Source of the DNA: Melanopsichium pennsylvanicum
Taxonomy: Eukaryota; Basidiomycota; Ustilaginomycetes; Ustilaginales
DNA: 64,000 nt
Assembly: GCA_900208305.1 (NCBI GenBank)
Contig: OAPG01000001.1
Span: 1,302,001 to 1,366,000 of the forward strand
Direction: 5' to 3'
This document shows positions 46,721 through 57,121 of this stretch, in pieces (the stretch's first letter is position 1; each line of letters begins with the position of its first letter). The notes beneath the pieces are model-generated. The model made no database searches. It was not told the origin of the DNA and saw only the letters and a list, made by a program, of their open reading frames with translations. Position numbers and translations under genes: made by a program.

Positions 46721-49700
46721 TCATCGTCCGGGTTGATTTGGACCTACGTAACTCTGCTGACTTACGACGCTCCACGGAGCATCCAAAAGCGCTAGAGTGT
46801 CCAACACATGTGCTGGGTGTTTGACACTCGATTTGAGTTGGTCTGGAAACTTTTGCGAGAGGTTCGCCAAAAGCCATTCGAGTTGAGGCCTTTGTTTTTC
46901 GATCTCTGAGAAGATTGGGGAGTAGGAAGTGAAAAGATCGTAGGTTAGGGATATGTAGGCAATGATTTGGGAAGAAGAACAGGAAGATTGTTGTTCGTCT
47001 CCTTCTACTACTGTGTTTTCCTGTGTTTGTGGTGATTCGAGGAAGTGTATAGCGTTTTTAAGGTATGTTAGGTGTAGGGCGAAGAGGGAGCGCATGTCCT
47101 TGTCACGTTTTGAGATGGTGGTTTGGATAGTGTTGTGAATGAGTTCAAGGGCTTCCTTCCCACCACCTGATTCGGGATTGGTGACAAGTTTGATTGCTAC
47201 GAGTACTCGAATCACCTGGTCGAGGTGAGTGGTGTCGTTGGATGTGTGAAGATAGGTTTCCAATTCGGAAGTGGCTGCATCGAGCAAATCCGCATCTTCG
47301 GAAGCCAGAGCCAGTACCGCAAGTGCCAAAATCGAAGGAACATGAGCAGAGCAACCTTCTCCACCTTCAATGTTACCAAACAGCTGCTCCTTGACTGCTT
47401 CCATGCCCGATTCCCCATCAATTGCCCACAGAAGCTTGGCCAAGTGAAGAGTAAGGTCGAGTTGGGCCGCGGATCGAGGGTTGACGTTCGAGATGGCTTG
47501 CTGAATGATGGCAAGTGCTTCATCGTCTTGACCCACAAAATGGCTGGATAGCGCCAAGCTGAGCAGGGTTTGGATCTTTGCTTCCCTTAATAAAAGGGAA
47601 TCCGCTTTTTCGTCCACCTTTTCTCCATCACCATCTGCATCTGCTGTCTCTTCACCGTCCATCAACCCTATAGCAGCTTCCAAGGCACCTGTAGATCCGT
47701 CAACGTCACCCATAGCCAGCTTGATCCTACGCAAATTCGACTCTGCAAACGCATACTGCCTCGCCACCATCGCGTCTTCAGTCGTCTCATATCTCTCTTC
47801 CAACAAACGCGTCGCCTCGCCGATTCTCTCGATCGCCAATTTCATTTGACCCAACCTCTCGCAAAGAAGTCCGCTGAGATGCAGCGCATCCACATCCCCG
47901 CGACTATTTCCCAGATATGCACCCATGGCAAAGGCTGCGTTGTTCAACATCCCTTCGGTAACCTTTTCCTTCTTTTCCGATTTAAACGCTTCGTACACGG
48001 CCAAACCCAATCCATAATCCGCCTCCTCCTCGCTAGCCTCTGTCAAACTCACCGCGTGCTCAAACAGAACCCTGCTTGCACGATGATCACCATAATGTTT
48101 GGCAATCAGCGCCTGACCCACCCACGCAGCACCGTAATCAGGGTCCACCGTCTGAGCCTTAATGAAAGCCTCATTTGCCAACTCTACATCATTGTGGTCC
48201 AGATAGAGCAGGCCGAGGTTGGACCATCCAACAGGAGATTTGGGTGCATTTTCGATGGCTCGGATGAAACAGTGTTGTGCAAACTTGACTGAAGAGTTGA
48301 ATGTGAGATTGCCCAAAAGCAGCCAGTACGATTCTTGACCTGGTTCGTGACGTAGAGCTTCTTTGATCGAACCAATCGCTTGCAGTCTGGCTTGCGCGGA
48401 TTGCGCTTCGGCGTATTCGGTGAGTGTTGTTGAGTCCGGGGCGGTGAGGGAAGGCTGAGAAGAAGGTAGGAGTATCGAGCGCGAGAGACAGTACAGAGAC
48501 GTGGCAAGGTCTGACCACGCTGAACCGGCAACTTTGTCATCCGAGGCGTTGAGCACGACGCGAAGTTTGTAGATGTACGTGCTGAGTTGAAGCATCCTGA
48601 ACGGTGTCAATTCGAGTTCGCTGTTCAATCCAAGTCTCTGGTGCGTAACGACGCTGATCGAGGGTAGTTTTGCATCAGTCTCCAGTTGTTCTGCCAAGCT
48701 CAACAGCGAGGACAACTCGCCACTCCCGTCCGGTGCCAGCAAGTTAGCTCCGCACTGAAGACTGCCGAACTTGGACAAGTGGAATATGGCATCGGCAACG
48801 ATTTTCCAAGCCGACCTCAAGTGTTTGTCGTGCTCCATCAGCGCAAATGCGGCCTCTCTTATCGCACTGATTGCTGAGATCTCTGCCCTTTCCACAAAGC
48901 CTGTTGCCACCTCTTGTCGAGAGGAGAGCAAAAAGGCGTTGCTGAGCGCCACTCGTACTCCGAGTTCGTTGGAATGTTTGACCAGGATCTCTTCGAATGT
49001 GTCGATGGCTGTTGCAAAGTTACCGAGCTCCAAATGAACATCACCGATGCTGTATTTGGCTTGCCACCCATCGTCCTCCCCCTCGGCGTTGCTTTCTACC
49101 AACTCAAGACACTTGGAGAAGCACTTGAGCGCAGCAACATGACGTCCCGCAAGCGCGTACGCCTGACCCAGCCGCTGCCACGAAATGGAATCGCCTGGTT
49201 CAGCACGAAGTGCAATCTGGAACGCCAGAATGGCCTCTTCAAACCGCTTCTTCGCAATTTCTACGTTGCCGATTGCCTTCCAAGCCCAAGCGTTTCGTGA
49301 CAAATGTCTTTTCGAGGCATTGACCGCCGCACCACCGGAGATGGCATCTGCGCCACCCTCACCTTCGATTGTCCTGCGAGCTACCACTTCGACCAGATCC
49401 CATTCTTGATCTTCTGCAAATCCTACAGCTAGCCTACGTGCAGCCTCATCTTCCCTTGCATCCAGCTCGAATGCTTTTTGGAAGCATTTGCTTGCCCGAA
49501 TCAGGTCGGGAGGCGATTGGACATCTTCGTAAAAGAAACCAAGCGAGGTATATGCGGGCGCGTAAGCAGGGTTGCGCTTCAGGGAGGTAATGAATGCAGT
49601 GAAAGCATGTTCGGGGTTGGTCTGATATTCTCCGCCCATAAGCCACAGACATCGGCCGAGGCGATACCAGAGTTTAGCGCGGAGTTCTGAGGTTGCGCCC

Positions 49701-51463
49701 TCGTACGAGATCGGATCGATGCGGTTGAGGATGGATTCCATCTGCATTTTGGCCTGGGTGAGATTGTTGAGATGTACGTCACACCAAGCGAGCTCGATCG
49801 AAGCTTCTTGATCAGGATCAGGGGCGAGAGAGAGCAAGCGAGTGGTGCGATAGGCATAGTCGGAAGTGTTGCTAGATGCGACGATCTTGCGGACTTGCGA
49901 GAAGTGATCACGAGCGGAAGACCAGCGGTATGCACATTGTTCAATGTAAGCCTTGGCGAGGAGAACATTGATATCACGGGGATCGGATGCAAGGGCTGTC
50001 TCGATGAGACGACTGGCCTTAGCGTGATTTTGAGGCGGATGAAGGTGGGTCAGGGCTGAGAGGAGAGTCTTTGAGATACCGATTCTGCTCTGTTCCAAAT
50101 CTACGGCACTCTCACCCTCGATGCTGCTGACGACGTGAAGAGCAGAGCTGGCCACTTCGGAGGCAGACTGGAAGTCTTTGTCCAGGAGGTAGAAAGATGC
50201 AGCGATGCGATGTGCTAGAACAGAGTCAGGACACTCCTCGAGACCATCGATGGCAAGATTCAACATTTCATCGTGTGTGCGAGGCTGTACGATTTCTGTG
50301 TCACTCCTCTTTTCCTCTTGTTTGATCTGGTGCAGATACTGTTCGTCTTGAACCCATAGGAGGTACGCCCGGAAAGCCTTTGTGCGGCCTGATCGCGGAA
50401 AGAGAGTGATGAACGTTCGTATTTTCTCGAGTTGCAAGTCGACCAAGGAAGGAAGGGGTCGCCATTCGAGATCGATTTGCCATGCGAGCTCGTCTGGGTT
50501 TCCGATGATGACTGTGCCTGAAGCGAGCTTGAGGATGTCGTCTCGTAGTTGCTGTTTTAAAGATTCCTGTTTTGCATCTGCAAGTTCTTGTGCCTGCTGA
50601 GCCTTGCGGTCAACAGCTGCGGTACCGTTGGGAGCTGTGCCACGAGCGAGCGATTTTGAGGGGTAGGATGTGAGCAGACCCACTCGATGCCTCAAGAGCT
50701 TTGCTTCGACCTCGACTCGAAGCTCATCTTCTGCTTTCGGATGCGCCAAAACCTGTTCATAAAGCACTGGCAGCTTGGATACAGTATACACCTCCAGACG
50801 GACTTGACTGATGAGCGCCTCCTTGCCCTTGTTTGCTCCATCAAGGCGCATTCTCCTCTTGTCGGCCTCCTTCTGAATGAGATCCGCCTCGTACTTTTCC
50901 GAGAGTTGCACGATTTCGAGAAGCGTGTCAAGCGATTTGACGTGTATCGCCATTTGGATGTCGAAGGTTGTGGTCTTTTCTGGAGCGGTCTGGTCGGGAA
51001 CTTCCAGAGATGAAAGAAGGTGATAGTATTTGCTATCCGGAAGAAGCAATGATAGGGTGTCGATGACTCTTTTCCTACCGCCCTCTTCCCTCTCGAGGGC
51101 TAGCAACCTTTGAAATGTTTCTGCGAGTTTCGAGACATCGTCAGTCTCATTGTAAAGATGCATGAGCTTGTACAGTACATCGCGGAGGTTTTGCCAATTT
51201 TTGCGGGATTCATAGAAATTTTGCAAGCCCTGCCATGCAAGGAGCTGCTGTGGTTGATCTAAGGTTGCTTTGAGATATGCGGCTTCGGACTCGTCGAACT
51301 TTGAGAGGTTGAGCAGGGCGAGGCCGAGAAAGACATTTGCATTATAGTTGGAGGGTTCGGATTCGAGGATCGAGGAAGCAGCCTCGGCTGCAGAGGCGTA
51401 GTCTTTCTGACCTAAGGCTTGGCGAGCCTGTTTGAGCTTCTGTTTGGCGTAAGCACTAGACAT
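46721..51463 (-). CDS. SKI3: Superkiller protein Ski3 (TPR scaffold of the Ski complex)
   Basis: 1580 residues, ATG at 51463. It is built almost wholly of TPR helices. N-terminal repeats begin AKQKLKQARQALGQKDYASA and YNANVFLGLALLNLSKFDES. A long central array includes NPAYAPAYTSLGFFYEDVQS and EPGDSISWQRLGQAYALAGR. C-terminal TPRs include SPVGWSNLGLLYLDHNDVEL. Size and layout match Ski3/TTC37. Ski3 joins Ski2 helicase and Ski8 into the cytoplasmic complex that feeds mRNA 3'-5' into the exosome, including nonstop and unprotected RNAs. The exosome core gene RRP42 lies 6 kb away. It is divergent from MET8. Confidence 0.9.
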   Translation of the reverse strand: MSSAYAKQKLKQARQALGQKDYASAAEAASSILESEPSNYNANVFLGLALLNLSKFDESEAAYLKATLDQPQQLLAWQGLQNFYESRKNWQNLRDVLYKLMHLYNETDDVSKLAETFQRLLALEREEGGRKRVIDTLSLLLPDSKYYHLLSSLEVPDQTAPEKTTTFDIQMAIHVKSLDTLLEIVQLSEKYEADLIQKEADKRRMRLDGANKGKEALISQVRLEVYTVSKLPVLYEQVLAHPKAEDELRVEVEAKLLRHRVGLLTSYPSKSLARGTAPNGTAAVDRKAQQAQELADAKQESLKQQLRDDILKLASGTVIIGNPDELAWQIDLEWRPLPSLVDLQLEKIRTFITLFPRSGRTKAFRAYLLWVQDEQYLHQIKQEEKRSDTEIVQPRTHDEMLNLAIDGLEECPDSVLAHRIAASFYLLDKDFQSASEVASSALHVVSSIEGESAVDLEQSRIGISKTLLSALTHLHPPQNHAKASRLIETALASDPRDINVLLAKAYIEQCAYRWSSARDHFSQVRKIVASSNTSDYAYRTTRLLSLAPDPDQEASIELAWCDVHLNNLTQAKMQMESILNRIDPISYEGATSELRAKLWYRLGRCLWLMGGEYQTNPEHAFTAFITSLKRNPAYAPAYTSLGFFYEDVQSPPDLIRASKCFQKAFELDAREDEAARRLAVGFAEDQEWDLVEVVARRTIEGEGGADAISGGAAVNASKRHLSRNAWAWKAIGNVEIAKKRFEEAILAFQIALRAEPGDSISWQRLGQAYALAGRHVAALKCFSKCLELVESNAEGEDDGWQAKYSIGDVHLELGNFATAIDTFEEILVKHSNELGVRVALSNAFLLSSRQEVATGFVERAEISAISAIREAAFALMEHDKHLRSAWKIVADAIFHLSKFGSLQCGANLLAPDGSGELSSLLSLAEQLETDAKLPSISVVTHQRLGLNSELELTPFRMLQLSTYIYKLRVVLNASDDKVAGSAWSDLATSLYCLSRSILLPSSQPSLTAPDSTTLTEYAEAQSAQARLQAIGSIKEALRHEPGQESYWLLLGNLTFNSSVKFAQHCFIRAIENAPKSPVGWSNLGLLYLDHNDVELANEAFIKAQTVDPDYGAAWVGQALIAKHYGDHRASRVLFEHAVSLTEASEEEADYGLGLAVYEAFKSEKKEKVTEGMLNNAAFAMGAYLGNSRGDVDALHLSGLLCERLGQMKLAIERIGEATRLLEERYETTEDAMVARQYAFAESNLRRIKLAMGDVDGSTGALEAAIGLMDGEETADADGDGEKVDEKADSLLLREAKIQTLLSLALSSHFVGQDDEALAIIQQAISNVNPRSAAQLDLTLHLAKLLWAIDGESGMEAVKEQLFGNIEGGEGCSAHVPSILALAVLALASEDADLLDAATSELETYLHTSNDTTHLDQVIRVLVAIKLVTNPESGGGKEALELIHNTIQTTISKRDKDMRSLFALHLTYLKNAIHFLESPQTQENTVVEGDEQQSSCSSSQIIAYISLTYDLFTSYSPIFSEIEKQRPQLEWLLANLSQKFPDQLKSSVKHPAHVLDTLALLDAPWSVVSQQSYVGPNQPGR

Positions 51464-52046
51464 GTCGTTCTACTTGTGCTACGCAGCATAAGCTGGTTTG
51501 CATAAGGATAGTGATGAATCCAATGGCTGCGTATGAACCAGTCCTTGATACCTTCCAGTTAAATGTGGCGCATAAATTAAGGTGACAGAGCTGATGATGT
51601 GATGTAGCGATGAGATCAAGACGAAGAAAGAAGATGAATGATGATGGGATTATCGACGGACGACAGTGTGTGATTATTTCTTCCAAATGAAATTCCTCCA
51701 CATTATTGCAATGATATCACAGATGCTTTTTTGTGAAACCTGAGACCAAACTTAACACGTCGAAATGAGACATGGCTTCAAACAGCTGAAAACGAGCGAT
51801 CTAACAACCAATTGCAATCACGTGACATGCCAAGCTGCAGCTCGATCGGTATATATGCAGCAGCTGTATTATTAATAAGCCGTTTTTTATGCCGCACTTT
51901 TGGAAGTGACTTTTTTTTCTATCTCTCTACCGATAAGCAACTTGCAAACGTAACGTCGTTCCACCAACCATCAAACATATCGAAAGACCGTTGTTCTCCT
52001 TTAGCCTACCCGCCAACTTTAACAGCACATCTCTTCAGCAGCAAAC
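51464..52046. other. Shared divergent promoter region, SKI3 and MET8
   Basis: 583 bases. Toward MET8 it holds, in order, CCAAT (51809-51813), TCACGTGA (51819-51826) and TATATAT (51850-51856). A pyrimidine-rich 5' leader follows. Confidence 0.6.
51819..51826 (+). promoter_or_regulatory. TCACGTGA Cbf1-type E-box upstream of MET8
   Basis: A perfect palindromic TCACGTGA 221 bases before the MET8 ATG, with CCAAT just upstream and TATATAT 24 bases downstream. In yeast, Cbf1 bound to TCACGTG recruits Met4/Met28 to sulfur-assimilation genes, so a site here fits siroheme supply for sulfite reductase. Function in this fungus is inferred. Confidence 0.5.
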
Positions 52047-53077
52047 ATGGCATCGCGCAATCCTTCACAATGTCCAGTAACAGGTCAAACTGCCGATGAG
52101 GGTCAAAATTATCCCAAAATCTGCCCAGGAGGTGGTTTGCTGCTCGCTTGGCAATTGAAGGGTAAAAATGTCTTGATCGTCGGCGGTGGTCCAGTTGCAG
52201 CAGGTATGTAGCCACATCTTCAGCTGAGATGGATTGATGATCTTGCTGACAATCTTCTTGTAAATTCTTTGGGCTTGATTGTGACGGTGGATGTATGTCA
52301 ACAGGCAGACTGGTCAATGTTCTCGATGCGGACGCAATAGTTACAGTCGTGTGTCCCCAGTCCGGATTGTGCTCCGAAATGGCCTACCGTATCAATACCC
52401 AGAAAGTGGTACACCAACATATTGATACCGAATTTGATCCTTCCACACACTTTTCCATGCTTGATCAATTCGCAATGGTCCTTACTGCCATTGATGATGT
52501 CAACCTCTCCAAACAAATCTGTTATCGATGTCGTGACCTTCGCATACCTGTTAACGTCGCAGATGTTCCCCCCGAATGCGATTTCTACTTTGGCAGTTTG
52601 ATCCGAAACGGTCCCCTCCAAGTCATGGTTTCCACCGGTGGTCAAGGTCCCAAAATTGCCAGTCAAACCAGACAAAAGATCCAAGCAGCCATTCCCAAGA
52701 ACGTAGGCCAAGCCATCAGCAACGTGGGTAAATTGAGGGGGATGTTGAGAAAGAAAGTTCCCGAGGTTGAAATGGGAGCACGTAGAATGCGATGGATGAT
52801 TGAGGTTTGTGAAAAGTGGAATTTGGATGAGATTTGTGAAATGAACCAAGATGATATGGAAAAGGTTCTAGCAGGATGGGAGAATGGGTATGTTCCAAGT
52901 TATAAACAGGTTAAGGGAAAATGGATCAGCGATGTTAGATGGAAAAAGGCTTTGTTTGGTAAATGTCCCGTGGTTGGATATTCAAGTCCCTACTTGTCAG
53001 GTTTGATAGGGGTAGTGGTAGGAGCAACAGCCGCAACTGCAGTCTTGCTCGGCAGAGGATTCAGAACTTCCACATAG
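52047..53077 (+). CDS. MET8: Siroheme synthase Met8 (precorrin-2 dehydrogenase / sirohydrochlorin ferrochelatase), two exons
   Basis: Exon 1 is 52047-52203, intron 52204-52304 (GTATGT...CAG, 101 nt, branch-like CTGAC near 52250), exon 2 is 52305-53077; 309 residues. The splice joins the Rossmann NAD-binding loop VLIVGGGPVAAGRLVNVLDA exactly. Further family motifs are TAIDDVNLSKQICYRC and VNVADVPPECDFYFGS, the latter containing the Asp implicated in both activities, and VMVSTGGQGPKIA. The protein oxidises precorrin-2 and inserts iron to make siroheme, the cofactor of sulfite and nitrite reductases. Unusually, the last 35 residues hold a hydrophobic stretch SGLIGVVVGATAATAVLLG ending in a short basic tail, like a membrane anchor; yeast Met8 is soluble. 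Confidence 0.92.
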
Positions 53078-53325
53078 CACCAAAATCGTCGATCTTTCCC
53101 ACACAAAACTATGTACAAGAAAAATGTACTCTACTGTACACTATTCGTGCAAACTCTCATTGAAACACTCCTACTTCAACTAGCACCGTGTGCTACCCGT
53201 TCAACCAACTCTTCTCTTGCTCTCAAACACGAGAACACAAGCGTCAAACAAGCTCCCAGTTCACGGTATCAATTGTTACCCACAGACCAAAACACCGTAC
53301 ATTTAGAGACATAGAGAAAGGTATC

Positions 53326-56300
53326 TTAATCGTCATCTTCTTCTCCTTCTCCTTCTCCTTCTTCCTCTTCCTCTTCCTCCTCCTGCTCCCCCTCTTCCTC
53401 GTCTTGTTCTTCATCCTCACTGTCATCACCGCGTCTCCTTCCCTTCTTTCTCGTGGCAGCAGCAGACGAGCTGCTTGCCGAAGCAGCACCATTTTTGCTC
53501 GCCGTCGACTTCCTACTTGCTTTGATATCCACCTTGATCGGCTTGTATGCGTCCGCCACATCGTTCGTGTCAATGCCAAGGGCGTCGTAAAACTCGACCA
53601 CGCCCGCAAATGCAGTATTCGTCAAATCTACTCCCGCCACGCCTGCTTCCACCTGCTGTGCAAAAGCCTTTGCGAATGCCGTTTCAAACTTGGTCACCGC
53701 GTTTCTCGAGACCGTGTCTTTGGCTGGGATTGGGTTGATCGCCCTCAAGCCAGTCAACATGAGAAGCACCTCCCCAACTTTCGAGTCTTGCAACTCTTCG
53801 GGCAAGTGCAACTTTCCAAGCAATTGACACATTACCTTTCTTTGATCCTTCTCCTCTTCGCTCGTCGCAATCATGCCTTTGATCAGCTCTATAGCAACAT
53901 CCACATGCACCGTCTCGTCGCGAATATTTCCAGCGCGCATCATGACCTTATCCGGGTCAGTCCAGTCCAACAGTTGCAAACCCACCTGAATAGGCGTGAC
54001 CATCTCCTGATCTGCATCTTTCTCTTGGTATACTTCGGTGAGCACTTGAAGCACCGAGACAAACACGCGTTGCAATCGCCTTTGGTTTGCACTCGATGAG
54101 CCGCAGTATACGGGGAGAAAGTAACTAAGGCACTGTCGCAGCTCTTGGTTGTCCACGGTCTCTGGTGACATGTAGATGAGCACCAAACTCTTGAGCGCTT
54201 CGTCGTCGTCAACCATACCTGTGAGCATGAGCTTGGCCATGCCTTCACAAGCGGCACTTTGAACACCGGCATCGTCATCTTCCAACAAACTCAAGAGGTA
54301 AGAGATGATCTGACGCTTGGCCATCTCCTCACCTGCAGGGTTGCGCGAGCAAAGGTAGGGTATGGTGTGGTTGATGAGGAGATCAAACACCGCTTGGACG
54401 GCGCGAAGTTTGATCGGTCCATCAGCTCGTTGCACTTGGTCAATAAACAACGGGAAACTGTCGAGAGCGAGTTTTCGGTCCAACAAGCAGCAAAGCCCCA
54501 GACAGACCAAGCCGAGTTCCCTCACAGGGGCGTCTTTTGAGCGGACTGCGGGGGCAATCAGTTGCGGGAGGAGTCCGTGGAAGGCAGTATTCTCCTGAAG
54601 GGCTCCCACAACGCGTTCGAGCATGGCACGCACAATTGTGAGGCGCCTGTGCACGATCGCGACTGCAGAGCGAGAGGGGTTGTTGGGAGGCGTAGACTTG
54701 ACAGACTTGCGCGGTTTCTTGCGGGCAAGGGGCGTATCTTGAACCGACATTGTTTCGTCCAAGTTGTCCGAGTCATAATCTCCCAGGGTCTCCTCTTCGT
54801 CTTCTCCGCCGAGCACTTGGACGATCTCGACAATCATGCGCATAAAGTCTCTCTGACCATTCGACAGCTTAAGCAGCACATCGAGACAGGTCGGCACGAG
54901 CTCTTCAGGAAGCTCAATGTCGGAGATCATATCTCGGACAAGACCGAACATTTTTCGTCGACCGATCTCATCGCCATAATCCGAGGCAAGAGCAATGCCG
55001 AGCAGTTGGGAAACGACAAAGGTCTTGTTACGGATGGTGAAGAGCGCAATCTCGATCTCGTCTTGGGGAACCAAAGCGGTGTTGGCGATGGCACTGTATG
55101 CCTCGACGAGCTGAACGAGTTCGGCATACTCCTTCTCAATGCGGAATGCCAAGGCGGTGACCATAGGGAGACACTCTTCGAGGCGACGGTGGTTTTTGGT
55201 CTTCTTAAAGTAGTCAACAAAGACGCGGACCAAAAAGGCGGTCGAAGGGGACAGGTTGGCCCAGAACTCGTCAGCATCGAAGGAGACCTGAGCAACAATG
55301 GCCGGGCGGCTTTCAAAGATGCTCAAAAGTGCAGCTTCCATGTGCTTGGATGCGACCACGTCGAATTGGTTGAGAAAGACGACGAGATCGCCTGCGCACG
55401 CGTCGAACCAGGCGATGATGATCTTTTGTGCTGCTCGCTTGACGCTCGGCTCTCGCTCACCCATACCGATGCGAACGACCTCGGCTGCAGCATCAATATC
55501 CAGACCGAGACGCGAAGGACCGGCCTGAGAAGAAGCTGCACCGTGTAGGCTTGCTGTCTGAACCTTGAGAAGCATAGATAGGCTTCCGAGGAAGACACAG
55601 CGGCGGTTGATGGGATCAATGTCTCGCAAGCGCTCCAAGAGCAGTGGAGTGTTGTGCTTGTTTGGATTGAGATTGAAGAGTGCTGCTCGTCGCACTTCGG
55701 CACTGGGGTCAAAACGGAGGGTTTCGACCAGAGCCTGCCTAATTTCTTGCGAGTCTTGATCGTCGTCTTCATCTGCCGTCTGAAGCTTGGTAAGCGCAAT
55801 GACGGCCTGAACACGGACAGGCGACTCTTTGTCCCTGGCGCGATTAAGGAGAAAAGACTTGAGTGTCTGAAACATGTTTTCGTCCAGGTCCTCGAGACCG
55901 TTGATGAGGAGGGCAATGCAGCCGCAGCAGCGCAGTCTGACGTTCTTATTCTTGGAGACGGACCCTTTGAGAAGATGCTTTAGGAGGAGCGAAGTGAAGC
56001 GGGTAGCAGTTGTGTCTTCATCTTCCTCGTCGTCGCCCTCGTCGTCGCCCTCGTCGTCGCCCTCGTCATCACCATTCTGACCAGCGGCTTTTTTGTGGGC
56101 AGCCTTGTCAGCACGAGCCTGGAGACGGAACTGTTCCTGAGCATAAGCGACGTAGCCAGCGACAAATTTGCAGATTCGATCTGCGTTAGGAACACCTTTC
56201 TTGATTGGCAAAACGCGGTCGAGGCAGCCTATGAAAACTTCGTTAAAGACTTTTTCTCCGATGGGTCTGATGCGACCATTGGATGCAGGCTCGATGATGG

Positions 56301-56505
56301 TAGAAACTTTGAGATGGATGCGGTGGAGAGAAACGATGTTCTTTCGGTGGTTGGCGAGACTGTGCTGAGCCTGTTGGAAGTGAGGTGGGATGGAGGCATG
56401 GAGGGCAAGTAGTGTTGGATCTGTAATCTCTCGATGCTGCTTTTCTACAGCGGCATCACGAGAAGCACGGCTGTTTAAAGACCTGGACGCAATGGCGACG
56501 GGCAT
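53326..56505 (-). CDS. YCG1: Condensin complex subunit 3 (Ycg1/Cnd3/CAP-G)
   Basis: 1059 residues, ATG at 56505. The protein is HEAT-repeat throughout; the first block includes LLKHLLKGSVSKNKNVRLRC and CCGCIALLINGLEDLDENMF, and DKESPVRVQAVIALTKLQ is characteristic of CAP-G. The condensin G C-terminal region (about 560-900) contains DAPVRELGLVCLGLCCLLD. Two acidic low-complexity blocks are present, GDDEGDDEGDDEGDDEEDED (about 145-165) and a Glu/Asp tail at the very C-terminus. Ycg1 pairs with the kleisin Brn1 to form the DNA-clamping 'safety belt' of condensin in mitotic chromosome compaction. It is divergent from RRP42. Confidence 0.93.
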   Translation of the reverse strand: MPVAIASRSLNSRASRDAAVEKQHREITDPTLLALHASIPPHFQQAQHSLANHRKNIVSLHRIHLKVSTIIEPASNGRIRPIGEKVFNEVFIGCLDRVLPIKKGVPNADRICKFVAGYVAYAQEQFRLQARADKAAHKKAAGQNGDDEGDDEGDDEGDDEEDEDTTATRFTSLLLKHLLKGSVSKNKNVRLRCCGCIALLINGLEDLDENMFQTLKSFLLNRARDKESPVRVQAVIALTKLQTADEDDDQDSQEIRQALVETLRFDPSAEVRRAALFNLNPNKHNTPLLLERLRDIDPINRRCVFLGSLSMLLKVQTASLHGAASSQAGPSRLGLDIDAAAEVVRIGMGEREPSVKRAAQKIIIAWFDACAGDLVVFLNQFDVVASKHMEAALLSIFESRPAIVAQVSFDADEFWANLSPSTAFLVRVFVDYFKKTKNHRRLEECLPMVTALAFRIEKEYAELVQLVEAYSAIANTALVPQDEIEIALFTIRNKTFVVSQLLGIALASDYGDEIGRRKMFGLVRDMISDIELPEELVPTCLDVLLKLSNGQRDFMRMIVEIVQVLGGEDEEETLGDYDSDNLDETMSVQDTPLARKKPRKSVKSTPPNNPSRSAVAIVHRRLTIVRAMLERVVGALQENTAFHGLLPQLIAPAVRSKDAPVRELGLVCLGLCCLLDRKLALDSFPLFIDQVQRADGPIKLRAVQAVFDLLINHTIPYLCSRNPAGEEMAKRQIISYLLSLLEDDDAGVQSAACEGMAKLMLTGMVDDDEALKSLVLIYMSPETVDNQELRQCLSYFLPVYCGSSSANQRRLQRVFVSVLQVLTEVYQEKDADQEMVTPIQVGLQLLDWTDPDKVMMRAGNIRDETVHVDVAIELIKGMIATSEEEKDQRKVMCQLLGKLHLPEELQDSKVGEVLLMLTGLRAINPIPAKDTVSRNAVTKFETAFAKAFAQQVEAGVAGVDLTNTAFAGVVEFYDALGIDTNDVADAYKPIKVDIKASRKSTASKNGAASASSSSAAATRKKGRRRGDDSEDEEQDEEEGEQEEEEEEEEGEGEGEEDDD

Positions 56506-56659
56506 GTCGGATGCGTAAAACTAGCTCGAACGAACGAGCCAGATGTGCTGCCTTATATTGGATCGGACGGTCGAGAAGATTGGTGAGAAAAGTGGTGTGA
56601 AAGGTATCAAGTTGTTACTTTGAGATCCGATGCGATGATGGTGGCAGCGTGTTACATGC

Positions 56660-56692
<33 letters not shown>

Positions 56693-57121
56693 GGTGAAGC
56701 GCAGGTTGTGTAAGAGACGGACGGCTGTTTGAGCTCGCGCATTCAAGCGGAGTTTGACGCGTTCCTGCGTGTTTGGGCCAGTCTATCTCTGTGTGTGTGT
56801 GTGTGTATGTTTTTTTTATTTATTTTGGCGAAAATCAAGGCTGCAAGGCTCAGTGTGTTGGACTGCGGATGAATGTGTTGGTCTTTCTTTTTTTTGGCAG
56901 AGTCAAAGTGCGAGTCGTGTCAGAACTTGATCATGTCACGTGCCTCCACTTGCCAGAATTTTAGGAATTCTTGATAATTTAAATTGGGGAGATTCATAAA
57001 GTTATACATCATGTTTCGGCTCGTCTTGTTCGTCTTGGCCAACCCTTACTCTCATATCTCTCTTTGACATCACCACACCATCCTACAAGTGATTGACTGA
57101 TAGTGTTGATCGAAATTTGAC
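56506..57121. other. Shared divergent promoter region, YCG1 and RRP42
   Basis: 616 bases with simple repeats: (GAT)n then (GGT)n at about 56659-56695 and (GT)n at about 56789-56808, plus short T-runs. A CACGTG lies at 56937-56942 without other supporting elements. Confidence 0.55.

Noticed and set aside
56937..56942. CACGTG between YCG1 and RRP42 as a Cbf1/sulfur site
   Set aside because: Only the six-base core is present, with no TCACGTGA palindrome and no sulfur gene nearby.
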